64,000 nucleotides of DNA from the NCBI GenBank assembly GCA_035448825.1, contig DAOTJS010000011.1, forward strand, positions 1-64,000, in the 5' to 3' direction. The first letter of the stretch is position 1. Each line of letters starts with the position of its first letter. The position numbers and the translations under genes are program-made. The notes under the pieces were generated by a model, which was not told the origin of the DNA, made no database searches, and saw only the letters and a list, made by a program, of their open reading frames with translations. The stretch is from JAGNGI01 sp035448825 (GTDB taxonomy: Bacteria > Fidelibacterota > UBA2242). Positions 17,948-26,906 of the stretch are shown here, one piece after another.

Positions 17948-19579
17948 ATGTTAATTAATTCTTATCTGGCTAATCTGATTCCAGAAATACCGGATTGGTG
18001 GTTCTGGCTTTTACCGATTCTATTATATGCGGAAATGCACTATCGGTTAAAATTTCTCCGGGGGAGGTTATATAAAAAACAGCCGGAAATTCTCTTTGAC
18101 GTACCTCGTCGAGTCCAAACGACGCGCCTGCCGGTTGTTCTGATAATCAAAGATGCGCACTGGTTTCCGGTTACTTTGAAAGAAATTATCCTCAAAATTA
18201 CTTCGCCTTTCGATGAGACCCTATGCGTTAAACAGGTTTTTAGCGAAAATCTGAAAATAGACGAACCCTGGTTTACGCGCGAATACAGTCTGGAAGTAGC
18301 AAACTACCGGAATCAACTTTTGATTATTAATTGTATGGCTACTTTAGAATGCGGCGGCCGGATCATTACCATTCAGAATGATAACTACGCCGGTCTTAGT
18401 CAGGCGGATTTCAGCGTCTATGTGGATTCTGAACCTTTGCCGGCCGATTCCGGTTGGATTTGGGGCGATTTGCATTGTCATTCCCAATGGACTTCCGATC
18501 AGGTTGAATTCGGTGTGCCATTGGCGGTTCTGCCTGGTCTGGCACAAGCCATGGGACTGTCATTCTGTGCCTTGGTTGAGCATTCTTATGATCTGGACGA
18601 CTTGCCGGATTCCTGGACGGAAAATGATCCCGAAGTGCAAAAATGGCCTGCCTATCATCAGGCAATTCAAACCATCAACGCTAATTTTAATGATTTCATA
18701 ATCATTCCCGGCGAAGAAGTCTCGGTAGATAATGGTTTGGGACGCAATGTCCACCTGGCAATCTTAAATAATCCGGAATTTTTCCCGGGCTCGGGTGATG
18801 GACTGGAACATTCAGCCGGTTTTGCCTCAGAACTGACTTATCAACGGGTACTCGAGCGCGCCGAACCGCGAGCATTGATTTTTGCGGCTCATCCGCTCTG
18901 CGAACCGCCTCTTTCTCAGAAAATTATTGCCCGGCGCGGCATCTGGAATCTTCACGACCATTTCCAGCGTTTGAACGGCTGGCAAATTCTGAATGGTCAA
19001 GAGGGAAAGGAATTTATCGCCGGTCGCAATTTCTGGATAAAAAAATTGCTTTCTGGCAGTCATAGTTATATTTACGCCGGTAACGATTCGCATGGCAACT
19101 TTAATCGCTTTCGGCAAGTGAAAATTCCATTGCTCTTAATGCATGAAAACGAGCACCAAATTTTTGGTGAGTTTTTAACAGGCGTCCAAACCGATCTTGC
19201 CGACGGACTCGATAATCTGGTCGCCAATTTGAAAAACGGAGCCGTGATCATCTCCAATGGTCCTTTTCTAAATATAAAGGCTATAGATTCGCGGCAAAAC
19301 CGATATACTATTGGACAAACTATGCCGGAACGACCGCAGAGTATTGAAATCACCGCTCGATCAACTCATCATTTCGGCGCGATCCATTCTATCAAATTGT
19401 ACACCGGTAATTGCGATCGCCAAACAGAAAAAGTTAAGGTCATAGAAATTACTGGTGGCGTTTACGGAAAAATGATAAATTTACCTGTGTCTGATTTACC
19501 AAATAGCGGATATTTTCGGGCAGAAGTCGAAACCAAAAACAGAAAATTCGCTCTAACCAATCCAATTTGGTTCCATTAA
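17948..19579 (+). CDS. PHP-domain (CehA/McbA-type) metal-dependent phosphoesterase
   Basis: 543 residues. An N-terminal hydrophobic stretch (about 14-32, WWFWLLPILLY) suggests one membrane anchor. A variable beta region follows to about residue 170. The PHP domain begins at WIWGDLHCHSQWTSD (metal-binding HxH) and continues through ALVEHSYD, GEEVSVDN, FAAHPLCEP and AGNDSHGNF, which supply the remaining metal ligands. Members of this branch hydrolyse phosphoesters or act as generic hydrolases in many soil bacteria; the substrate is not known. It is monocistronic by appearance, with a weak terminator hairpin after it. Confidence 0.75.
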   Translation: MLINSYLANLIPEIPDWWFWLLPILLYAEMHYRLKFLRGRLYKKQPEILFDVPRRVQTTRLPVVLIIKDAHWFPVTLKEIILKITSPFDETLCVKQVFSENLKIDEPWFTREYSLEVANYRNQLLIINCMATLECGGRIITIQNDNYAGLSQADFSVYVDSEPLPADSGWIWGDLHCHSQWTSDQVEFGVPLAVLPGLAQAMGLSFCALVEHSYDLDDLPDSWTENDPEVQKWPAYHQAIQTINANFNDFIIIPGEEVSVDNGLGRNVHLAILNNPEFFPGSGDGLEHSAGFASELTYQRVLERAEPRALIFAAHPLCEPPLSQKIIARRGIWNLHDHFQRLNGWQILNGQEGKEFIAGRNFWIKKLLSGSHSYIYAGNDSHGNFNRFRQVKIPLLLMHENEHQIFGEFLTGVQTDLADGLDNLVANLKNGAVIISNGPFLNIKAIDSRQNRYTIGQTMPERPQSIEITARSTHHFGAIHSIKLYTGNCDRQTEKVKVIEITGGVYGKMINLPVSDLPNSGYFRAEVETKNRKFALTNPIWFH

Positions 19580-19630
19580 TATTTCAAACGAGGGTATAGT
19601 AACGACAAAGAGGCGGTTACTCGACTATCG

Positions 19631-19655
19631 GAAAATCCTACCGGATTTTAATTTC
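19631..19655 (+). terminator. Candidate intrinsic terminator after the PHP gene
   Basis: Stem AAAATCC (19632-19638) and GGATTTT (19643-19649) with loop TACC, followed by a short AT run. The stem is weak and the U tract is imperfect, so this is tentative. Confidence 0.4.
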
Positions 19656-19723
19656 CCCACTAAAAAAGACAGGTCGTTTCAAATTCCTATAATAGTAAGA
19701 ACAATTCAACCGGTGAGAATTAT

Positions 19724-21043
19724 ATGAGTTTTACTTTCAGTGTCTATTATGTTCCTTTGATCTTATCCATTGTTTTATTTTTGATAGTAGCGATCTATTC
19801 CTGGCGTTTTCGTCGTGAAAGCCATGGTTTGGCTATTTTATTTTTGGCCCTGGGAGGCATTCTTTGGACATTCTGTAACATAATGGAATACGGCTTTAAT
19901 TCATTGGCAACCAAGACATTTTGGGTATCTATCGAATATATCGGCATTGAAACAGTTATCGTAGCCTGGTTTCTCGTAATAGCCAGCTTTACCGGTCAAA
20001 CCAAATTGACAACCCGTCGTGCAATTCTTTTATTGTGTATAATTCCAATCATTACGGTACTACTAATATGGACAAATCGTTATCACGGTCTAATGCGCCG
20101 CCACATCGTTCTGGATACAAACGGTCCCTTCTCCGTAATAAAAAAAACCTATGGCATTTGGTTCTGGGTCACTTTCAGCTATAGCAACTTGTTGATGATT
20201 TCCAGCACGATAATGCTATTACAGCGCCTAATTAAGCCACCCAAACTGCGACGTTCGCAAATCCTGGCGCTAATGGCTTGCGCTTTATTTCCCTGGGTTG
20301 GCAATTTTCTGTTCGTTTTTCATCTATTACCAGCGCCCTGGTCGCGTCTTGATATGACCTCGACTTTCCTATCAATTTCAGGGGTTATTATGACTTTCGG
20401 GTTATTTCGATTGCAAATAATGGAAATTGTCCCGATTGCCCGTGATTACATTTTGGAGAACCTAAGCGACGCAATTTTAGTTCTGGATCATAACAACCGG
20501 GTAGCCGATTACAATCCGGCTTGCCGGAATATGTTAAAGTTAGACCAAATCATAATCGGACAGCCGGTTGAAGAAGTTCTAAATCCTCTTGCTATTCGGC
20601 CGGAACTTATCACCGAAATAAAAAACGTTCAGGAAGAAATCTCTTTTACATTTGGCAATGAAACCAAAATCTACGATCTGCGTATCCTACCACTTTTCAA
20701 TAAGAAGCAAAAACTGTGTGGTCGTATCTTCCATTTTCGCGACATTACCGACAAGCGATTGGCTGAAATGCACCTGGAAAAAACCGTTGCCGATTTACGC
20801 CGGGCGCTAACCGAAGTCAGAACCCTATCTGGCCTCCTCCCGATCTGTTCCTCTTGTAAAAAAATCCGCGACGACACCGGCTATTGGAAGGATGTAGAAA
20901 CCTATATCAGCCAACACTCAACGGCTGAATTCAGTCACGGAATTTGCCCGGATTGTATGCAGAAACTTTACCCGGAACAGTATGAAACCTTAGTAAAAAA
21001 GGGCAAAATCAATAAAGTCTCCGATGAAGATTCTCAAAAATAA
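19724..21043 (+). CDS. 7TM membrane sensor with PAS domain and cysteine-rich tail, no kinase domain
   Basis: 439 residues. The first about 230 form seven hydrophobic segments of the histidine-kinase N-terminal 7TM type (LYSWRF-like and WFLVIASFTGQ motifs). Residues about 240-350 are a PAS domain (NLSDAILVLDHNNRVADYNP). A short coiled linker leads to the tail VRTLSGLLPICSSCKKIRDD ... GICPDCMQKLYPEQYE, with two CxxC pairs that could bind a metal. No H-box, ATPase, GGDEF or EAL domain follows. This tail appears in many PAS and receiver-domain proteins of other bacteria. It may signal by protein contact; output unknown. Transcribed alone. Confidence 0.75.
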   Translation: MSFTFSVYYVPLILSIVLFLIVAIYSWRFRRESHGLAILFLALGGILWTFCNIMEYGFNSLATKTFWVSIEYIGIETVIVAWFLVIASFTGQTKLTTRRAILLLCIIPIITVLLIWTNRYHGLMRRHIVLDTNGPFSVIKKTYGIWFWVTFSYSNLLMISSTIMLLQRLIKPPKLRRSQILALMACALFPWVGNFLFVFHLLPAPWSRLDMTSTFLSISGVIMTFGLFRLQIMEIVPIARDYILENLSDAILVLDHNNRVADYNPACRNMLKLDQIIIGQPVEEVLNPLAIRPELITEIKNVQEEISFTFGNETKIYDLRILPLFNKKQKLCGRIFHFRDITDKRLAEMHLEKTVADLRRALTEVRTLSGLLPICSSCKKIRDDTGYWKDVETYISQHSTAEFSHGICPDCMQKLYPEQYETLVKKGKINKVSDEDSQK

Positions 21044-21059
21044 CTTGATTTGCGCTAAG

Positions 21060-21230
21060 CCCATAAGTGCTGATAAGTGCTATTAAGACTTTAAAGGCTA
21101 TTTTGATTTCTTATAAGCACTTAAAAACACTTAAAAATGCTTAAAAGAACTTAAAAAAACTCCATGTTCTCCGTGTTACCTTCGTGCGCCTCCCTGCCTG
21201 AATGAATGCGTTAGCAGTCGGGCAGGCGTG
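21060..21230. repeat. Short repeat-rich spacer
   Basis: Degenerate repeats of a motif like AAGNACTTAAAA (21095-21160) are followed by a palindromic element with GCCTG and CAGGC arms near 21195-21230. The same GCCTG/CAGGC style recurs near 28165, at 30162-30270 and in the repeats next to tRNA-Phe, suggesting one dispersed palindrome family. Confidence 0.45.
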
Positions 21231-22067
21231 TTAGAATGTCATAATCTCGGCGGCGTGGAAGGAACTGCGCACCAGCGGCCCGGCAAAAACCGCTCGAAAC
21301 CCAAGTTCTAAACCGAATGTCTCGTAGGATTTGAATTCCACAGGTTCAACATATCGAGCCACCGGGAGGTGATTTTTAGTCGGCTGAAGATATTGACCGA
21401 TCGTCAGAATATCACAACCGGCGGTCAGGGCGTCCTGCATTAGTTCCCGGATTTGTTCGTCGGTCTCGCCTAAGCCAACCATAATGCCGGTTTTTGTAAC
21501 TGCGCCACGCTTTTTCGCCTCAGAAATGAGCCTCAGCGATTGCTCATAATCAGCCTGGGGTCGCGCAATTGGGTAGAGCGCCAGAACGGTTTCGAGGTTG
21601 TGACCAAGAATATCAGGTTTGGCGTCCAGTACGGTTTCGAGAGCATCGAGGTTTCCCTGAAAATCGGGTATCAAAACTTCGATTCGGCAGTCCGGATTCC
21701 GGCGACGAACTTCACGAATCGTTTTTGCCCAGATTGCCGCGCCGCCATCCGGCAAATCGTCGCGAGTCACCGAAGTTAAAACGGTATATTTCAAACCCAT
21801 CAGATTTACCGCCTGACCGACTTTAGCCGGCTCCTCCTCATCAATCGTCCGTGGCTTCCCACTGGCAACGGCGCAAAATCGGCAATTGCGAGTACAAATA
21901 TTTCCGAGAATCATAAGCGTCGCGGTTCGCCTCTGCCAGCAATCGCTCTGATTGGGACAGCGCGCCGATTGACAAACGGTATGAAGCTGATTAGCGTCAA
22001 TGATTTTCTGCAAATCGCGAAAATCATCGTTGACCCCAATTTTTATTTTCAGCCAATCAGGTTTCAT
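21231..22067 (-). CDS. lipA: Lipoyl synthase
   Basis: 278 residues. LipA is a radical-SAM enzyme that inserts two sulfurs into protein-bound octanoyl chains. Both iron-sulfur binding sets are present: CQSARCPNQSDCW (auxiliary cluster) and ICTRNCRFCAV (CxxxCxxC, SAM cluster). The ending SFHAAE with a C-terminal serine region is conserved. lipB lies 16 bp upstream on the same strand, so the two form an operon that also includes lpdA and probably nfo. Confidence 0.95.
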   Translation of the reverse strand: MKPDWLKIKIGVNDDFRDLQKIIDANQLHTVCQSARCPNQSDCWQRRTATLMILGNICTRNCRFCAVASGKPRTIDEEEPAKVGQAVNLMGLKYTVLTSVTRDDLPDGGAAIWAKTIREVRRRNPDCRIEVLIPDFQGNLDALETVLDAKPDILGHNLETVLALYPIARPQADYEQSLRLISEAKKRGAVTKTGIMVGLGETDEQIRELMQDALTAGCDILTIGQYLQPTKNHLPVARYVEPVEFKSYETFGLELGFRAVFAGPLVRSSFHAAEIMTF

Positions 22068-22083
22068 TTATTGATTAAAAGTT

Positions 22084-22803
22084 TTAGTGTTTATGCGGGT
22101 TAAAATTCGTGTTCGTTCGTGGTCCACCAAAACCAAACTGAGCGACAAACTCTTTTACAATGACCGCTTTAACGGCATCCATTGTAACCGCCGGATTCCA
22201 ATCGCACATGCGAGTGACGCCTTTTGTCGCCAGACCGCAGGGCACAATTCCATTGAACAATGACAAATCCGTCGTGACATTCAACGCGAATCCGTGCATT
22301 GTGACCCAGCGCGAGACGCGCATTCCGATCGCCGCAATTTTTTGATTTCCTATCCAGATTCCCGTCAAACCCTTGATTCGTTCGGCGCGGATGTCGAATT
22401 TTGCCAGAGTTTCGATCAACACTTCTTCGACGGAGTTGACGTACCAGGCAATGCTTGTTTTATGCTCTTTTAAATTGAAAATCGGGTAACCGACTAGTTG
22501 TCCCGGTCCGTGATAGGTAATGTCACCGCCCCGATCAACTTGATAAACTTCTATGCTGCGCTTTTTCAAATATTCTTGGGATGCGAGTAGGTGACTGGCA
22601 TCAGCGTTTTTTCCTAAGGTGTAAACGTGCGGATGTTCGACGAAAATCAGCGTATCCGGAATTTGACCGGCAAGGCGTTCGGCGTGTAATTTTTTCTGAA
22701 TTTCCCAGGCGGTGCCGTAGAGGCATTGACCAAGGTCAAGAACATCTAAGTTTTTAACCACAGAGCGCGCCAGAGTAATTTTCTTTTCGATAATTTCCGA
22801 CAA
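22084..22803 (-). CDS. lipB: Lipoate-protein ligase B (octanoyltransferase)
   Basis: 239 residues. LipB moves octanoate from acyl carrier protein to lipoyl domains. RGGDITYHGPGQLVGYPIF is the family signature; the catalytic Lys lies in GIWIGNQKIAAIGMRVSRWV and the catalytic Cys in FNGIVPCGL. It is followed by lipA, giving the complete endogenous lipoylation route for GcvH. Confidence 0.95.
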   Translation of the reverse strand: MSEIIEKKITLARSVVKNLDVLDLGQCLYGTAWEIQKKLHAERLAGQIPDTLIFVEHPHVYTLGKNADASHLLASQEYLKKRSIEVYQVDRGGDITYHGPGQLVGYPIFNLKEHKTSIAWYVNSVEEVLIETLAKFDIRAERIKGLTGIWIGNQKIAAIGMRVSRWVTMHGFALNVTTDLSLFNGIVPCGLATKGVTRMCDWNPAVTMDAVKAVIVKEFVAQFGFGGPRTNTNFNPHKH

Positions 22804-22833
22804 GGCGATCCTATTTTCTGCTCGATTTAATTA

Positions 22834-24228
22834 TTACTGGTGAACCGATTCGCCGAAAGCGTCGTGAATGGCCTCGATGAGCGCCTCGGAAAGTGTCGGA
22901 TGCGCATGAATGGAATCCTTTAACTCGTCATAAGTCAATTCACGATCGATCGCCAGAACCAGTTCCGGTAGAAGTTCCGTCGCTTCGGCGCCGATAATAT
23001 GCGCGCCGATTAATTTTTGCGTCGTGCCGTCGAAAATGACTTTGACGAAACCGTCGCTCTCTCCGGACGCCACCGCCTTGCCGTTAGCGCGGAACATAAA
23101 GTGGCCGATTTTTAGTTCGTAGCCCAGTTCCGCCGCTTTTTTCTCCGTCAGACCGACGCTGGCGACTTGCGGACGGCAGTAGGTACAGCTGGGAATTGCC
23201 GCGTAATTGACCGGCGCGGGATTTTTCCCGGCTATAAATTCGACTGCGTGCTTGCCCTCCGCCGACGCTACATGCGCCAGGCAAGGATTGCCGATAACAT
23301 CGCCGATGGCGTAAATATTCGGAACGTTCGTCCGCAAATGCTCATCAACTTTAATCCAGCCTTTTTCGGTGATAATGCCGAGTTCTTCGAGGCCTAAATT
23401 TTCGGAGTTCGGCTGAACGCCGGTTGCCACTAAAGCATAGTCGGCAACCAGAGTTCGCGGTTTGCCGTCGGATTCGAGCGCCACTTCGACGGAATCGCCT
23501 TTGGTTTGAACGCTTTTAACTTTGGTGCTGATGTGAATGCCGATTTGTCTCTTGCGGAACGAGCGCGACAATTCTTTCGCGATTTCCTCGTCCTCAATCG
23601 GTAAAATCTGTGGCAACATCTCGACTAGATTCACTTCAGCGCCGAAAGCATTGAAAAGGTAGGCAAATTCCACTCCGATAGCGCCCGCACCGATGACAAT
23701 AATGGATTTCGGAATCTGCGGCAAAATCATAGCTTCGCGACTACTGATAACGCGTTTCCCGTCAATTGCGACATTGGGAATCGAGCGCTGGCGGGCGCCG
23801 GTGGCAATGATGATATTTTGCGCCTTAAGTCCGACCGTCACGTTATCGTCCGGATTAACGACTTCGACCGTCTGCCGGTCGAGTAAACGGGCAGAACCTT
23901 TGACGACAGCGACTTTATTTTTCTGGAAAAGAAACTCAACGCCTTTCGAAAGGCGAGCGGCGACCTCGCGACTGCGGCGGATGACTTTAGTGAAATCGAA
24001 TTGCGGTTGAGCAATCGTGATCCCAAATTCGTTCAACGAATTTAGACTCTGCCAGACCTCGGCATTTTTGAGCAAAGCTTTAGTCGGGATACAGCCCCAG
24101 TTAAGGCAAATTCCACCGAGTTCGGCTTTTTCGACTATTGCAGCATTCATCCCGAGCTGCGCGGCGCGGATAGCGGCGACATATCCACCCGGTCCAGAGC
24201 CGATGACGATCAAATCAAAATTGTCCAT
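22834..24228 (-). CDS. lpdA: Dihydrolipoyl dehydrogenase
   Basis: 464 residues. The FAD-binding GSGPGGYVAAIRAAQLG, the redox disulfide GGICLNWGCIPTKALL (C-x4-C), the NAD site VIGAGAIGVEFAYLFNAFGA and the C-terminal HAHPTLSEA with catalytic His are all intact. It reoxidises dihydrolipoyl groups of GcvH and any 2-oxoacid dehydrogenase complexes. It is the second gene after nfo in the leftward lpdA-lipB-lipA group (gaps 12 and 30 bp). Confidence 0.95.
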   Translation of the reverse strand: MDNFDLIVIGSGPGGYVAAIRAAQLGMNAAIVEKAELGGICLNWGCIPTKALLKNAEVWQSLNSLNEFGITIAQPQFDFTKVIRRSREVAARLSKGVEFLFQKNKVAVVKGSARLLDRQTVEVVNPDDNVTVGLKAQNIIIATGARQRSIPNVAIDGKRVISSREAMILPQIPKSIIVIGAGAIGVEFAYLFNAFGAEVNLVEMLPQILPIEDEEIAKELSRSFRKRQIGIHISTKVKSVQTKGDSVEVALESDGKPRTLVADYALVATGVQPNSENLGLEELGIITEKGWIKVDEHLRTNVPNIYAIGDVIGNPCLAHVASAEGKHAVEFIAGKNPAPVNYAAIPSCTYCRPQVASVGLTEKKAAELGYELKIGHFMFRANGKAVASGESDGFVKVIFDGTTQKLIGAHIIGAEATELLPELVLAIDRELTYDELKDSIHAHPTLSEALIEAIHDAFGESVHQ

Positions 24229-24240
24229 TATTATTCCTCA

Positions 24241-25089
24241 TTATTTTTTATCCAGGGCTTCTTTCAGAGAGGCGATTTCTCTGGCGAAATTCTCATCACC
24301 GCCGGGCGTTTCCAGAATCATTGGCAAAGTCGCAAACCGGTCGTCATTTATCAAACGATAAAAAACTTCCCAGCCCAGAAAACCGTCCCCGAGATTAGAA
24401 TGGCGGTCAATGCGCGACCCGAGCGGTTTCTTGCTATCGTTCAGATGAAAGCACTTAAGTCGGCTCAAACCGATAATGTCGTTGAATCTGGCAAAAGTCT
24501 CTTCGTATTTTTCCGGACTAACCAGATCATAACCGGCGGCGTAAGCGTGACAGGTATCGAAGCAAACTCCCAGTCGTTCGGGGTGAGCGGAATAAGCGAT
24601 AATCTGGCGCAATTCCTCGAAAGCGTTACCGACGTTCGTGCCCTGACCGGCAGTCGTTTCCAGTAGAAACATCGGACAACAATCCGGCGTTTTTTCAATG
24701 GCGTAATCGAGACTCTCGGCGATTTTCCGCAAAGCAAAATCCACACCGGCGCCCATATGCGAACCGGGATGAAAAACGATATACGGAATTTTTAGTGCCT
24801 GCGAACGCCGAATCTCTTCGATAAAAGCTTTGCGCGACATCGCCAGCTTGACCGGCTCAGGACTGGCTAGATTGACCAGATAAGAGTCGTGGGCAATGAC
24901 CATCGCAATCTTATGTTCAGCTTGATAGTTCCGGAATTTCTCCGCCGTTTCGTCCGTAACCGGGATGCCTTTCCATTGCATTTGATTGGAGGTGAAAATC
25001 TGGATCGCGTCGCAACCCAGTTCGCGGCCGCGCGCCGGGGCTTTTTCCAGACTGTCTTCGATCGAGATATGACAACCGATATGAGGCAT
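24241..25089 (-). CDS. nfo: Endonuclease IV (AP endonuclease)
   Basis: 282 residues, AP-endonuclease TIM barrel. GCHISIEDSLEKAPARG, the zinc-ligand segments VFHPGSHMGAG, LLETTAGQGTNVG, GVCFDTCHAYAAG and HLNDSKKPLGSR, and ILETPGGDEN at the end match the family. It cleaves 5' to abasic sites in base-excision repair. It heads the leftward nfo-lpdA-lipB-lipA group, 12 bp before lpdA. Confidence 0.96.
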   Translation of the reverse strand: MPHIGCHISIEDSLEKAPARGRELGCDAIQIFTSNQMQWKGIPVTDETAEKFRNYQAEHKIAMVIAHDSYLVNLASPEPVKLAMSRKAFIEEIRRSQALKIPYIVFHPGSHMGAGVDFALRKIAESLDYAIEKTPDCCPMFLLETTAGQGTNVGNAFEELRQIIAYSAHPERLGVCFDTCHAYAAGYDLVSPEKYEETFARFNDIIGLSRLKCFHLNDSKKPLGSRIDRHSNLGDGFLGWEVFYRLINDDRFATLPMILETPGGDENFAREIASLKEALDKK

Positions 25090-25304
25090 TGTTCGTTATG
25101 AGCTGGTAGTTAATCGCGGTACTATTTTCACGGCTTATTACGAAGTTTCGATGTTTTAATAAAAGCGATTTCCATTTGTTCGCTCGAATTTAGATAAAAT
25201 TCGGATTAATCGAAAGATTTCCGCGATAGTTTCGTCGCGATAATCCGGTCATAAAAAATCCTGATAAGGTAGAAATTATCTCCTAGTAAAAAATGGGGTA
25301 ATTC

Positions 25305-25448
25305 ATAATTAAAAAAACAATTGAGTTGCTAAACTGATTTCACTAAATTCAAAACAAATGACAGCAAATCAAAAAAAGGGGGTTGTAACATAATGAAAAA
25401 GTCTTATCGTTTCATTGCAGGTTCAATCGCTATTTTTTGGAGTAAATT
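25305..25448 (+). repeat. Leader copy A of duplicated TPR module
   Basis: This stretch is nearly identical to 26762-26902: both run from an A-rich start through CAATTGAGTTGCTAAAC and AAGGGGGTTGT to the TPR gene start. Only a few substitutions and one A-run length change separate the copies, so the duplication is recent or kept by conversion. It should hold the promoter and leader of the TPR gene. The 215 bp before it show no gene. Confidence 0.7.
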
Positions 25449-25452
25449 ATGA
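25393..25452 (+). CDS. 19-residue leader ORF overlapping TPR gene A
   Basis: ATG at 25393 opens MKKSYRFIAGSIAIFWSKL and its TGA overlaps the TPR start (ATGA). An AGGGGG run lies about 10 bases upstream. The second copy of the module has an ORF of identical length and the same overlap. Against a real peptide: three of four differences between the copies change the residue. It may serve translational coupling rather than make a functional peptide. Confidence 0.3.
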   Translation: MKKSYRFIAGSIAIFWSKL

Positions 25453-26453
25453 AAAAGATAATGAATTATTTTAAAAAAGCTATAAAAATAAATCCTGATG
25501 ATGCAGAAACACATTACAATCTGGGTATTGATTATTACAAACTTGGGCGTTACAATGAAGCCATAGAATGCTATAAGCAGGCTATCCGAATCGAGCCTGA
25601 TTTTGCCGACGCACATTACAATCTGGGTATTATTTATAACGACCTTGGACGTTATAATGAAGCCATAGATTGCTATAAGCAGGCTATCCGGATCAAACCT
25701 GATCTTGCCGAAGCACATAACAATCTTGGGAATGCTTACTATAATCTTGGACGTTACAATGAAGCCATAGATTGCTATAAGCAGGCTATCCGGATCAAAC
25801 CTGATCATGCCAAAGCACATAACAATCTTGGGAATGCTTATGGCAAACTTGGACGTTACAATGAAGCCATAGATTGCTTTAAGCAGGCTATCCGGATCAA
25901 ACCTGATTATGCCGAAGCACATTATAATCTTGGTGTTATTTATGGCAAGCTTGGGCGTTATAATGAAGCCATAGAATCCCATAAGCAGTCTATCCGGATC
26001 AAGCCTGATTATGCCGAAGCACATTGCAATCTGGGTATTGCTTATGACGACCTTGGACGTTACAATGAAGCCATAGATTGCTATAAGCAGGCTATCCGAA
26101 TCAATCCTGATCTTGCCGAAGTACATTATAATCTGGGTAATACTTATATTAACCTTGGGCGTTATAATGAAGCCATAGATTGCTTTAAGCAGGCTATCCG
26201 GATCAAGCCTGATCATGACGAAGCACATTGCAATCTTGGTATTGCTTATTACAAACTTGAACATTACAATGAAGCCATAGATTGCTATAAGCAGGCTATC
26301 CGGATCAAGCCTGATGATGCCGAAGCACATTCCATTCTTGGTATTACTTACCTAATAATTGGAGATAAAGGTTCTGCCCTCGAGGAATATAAGATTCTAA
26401 AAAACCTTGATAAGGAACTTGCTAATGAACTGTATAATTTGATTTATGAATAA
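25449..26453 (+). CDS. Tetratricopeptide repeat protein A
   Basis: 334 residues, almost entirely about nine 34-residue TPR units of the form NLGxxYxxLGRYNEAIxCYKQAIRIKPD, so near-identical at DNA level (102-bp repeats) that the reverse strand is also open. No signal peptide or enzymatic domain. The C-terminal cap (KGSALEEYKILKNLDKELA) is shared with the second TPR protein. Start supported by GGAG 6 bases upstream. TPR arrays are protein-binding scaffolds; the partner is unknown. The recombination-prone repeats let unit number vary. Linked to integrase remnants, so probably accessory. Confidence 0.85.
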   Translation: MKKIMNYFKKAIKINPDDAETHYNLGIDYYKLGRYNEAIECYKQAIRIEPDFADAHYNLGIIYNDLGRYNEAIDCYKQAIRIKPDLAEAHNNLGNAYYNLGRYNEAIDCYKQAIRIKPDHAKAHNNLGNAYGKLGRYNEAIDCFKQAIRIKPDYAEAHYNLGVIYGKLGRYNEAIESHKQSIRIKPDYAEAHCNLGIAYDDLGRYNEAIDCYKQAIRINPDLAEVHYNLGNTYINLGRYNEAIDCFKQAIRIKPDHDEAHCNLGIAYYKLEHYNEAIDCYKQAIRIKPDDAEAHSILGITYLIIGDKGSALEEYKILKNLDKELANELYNLIYE

Positions 26454-26488
26454 GGCTCTTTTGGTTATTCGATAAAATACAGGGTAGG

Positions 26489-26605
26489 TTAAAACCTGAA
26501 AGTGGTTTTTCTTATTGTTTAGGAAATACATCTGCATTGATAAAATTTATTCACTTCGAAATTCATACTCGATTTCCAAAAGAGTTTCTAGATCAAATGC
26601 TCTAA
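26489..26605 (+). pseudogene. Integrase C-terminal remnant A
   Basis: An open stretch ending in TAA translates to a peptide with SALIKFIHFEIHTRFPKEFL. It aligns with the remnant at 29473-29628 (IEIYTQFPKELLAQVFKDR) and with the C-terminus of the intact integrase at 30.6 kb (TEIYTAFPTDYLVQVFKDR), the segment around the catalytic Tyr. The frame stops early and has no N-terminal part. The rest of 26454-26846 shows no gene. Confidence 0.5.
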
Positions 26606-26761
26606 GAAAAGCAAATAAATGGTTCTGAAAAAATAGTGAATGAATAAAAGTCCCTCCTGTATGACTTCGTTAGTAACCAGGCAGATTTTCCTTTTTTGAA
26701 CTTTTAAAAAATCATCATATTACTTTTAAAAAGACCCTGAGTCAATTACACTACATTTTGC

Positions 26762-26902
26762 TTAAAAAAACAATTGAGTTGCTAAACTGATTTCACTAAA
26801 TTCAAAACAAATGATAGCAAATCAAAAAAAAGGGGGTTGTAGCATTATGAAAAGGTCTTATCGGTTCATTGCAGGTTCAATCGCTATTCTTAGGAGTAAA
26901 TT
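26762..26902 (+). repeat. Leader copy B of duplicated TPR module
   Basis: Near-identical copy of 25305-25448 (see there). The sequence after both TPR genes (GGTTCTTTTGGTTATTCG versus GGCTCTTTTGGTTATTCG) is also shared, so the duplicated unit covers leader, gene and 3' flank. Confidence 0.7.
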
Positions 26903-26906
26903 ATGA
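26847..26906 (+). CDS. 19-residue leader ORF overlapping TPR gene B
   Basis: ATG at 26847 opens MKRSYRFIAGSIAILRSKL, ending in a TGA that overlaps the ATG of the TPR gene, exactly as in copy A. Retention of frame, length and overlap in both copies is the only support. Confidence 0.3.
   Translation: MKRSYRFIAGSIAILRSKL

Noticed and set aside
25404..26330. 308-codon open frame on the minus strand across TPR gene A
   Set aside because: Product of the 102-bp codon-biased TPR repeats; the protein is a monotonous DPDSLLIAIYGFI-type repeat and has no ribosome site. The same occurs opposite TPR gene B.
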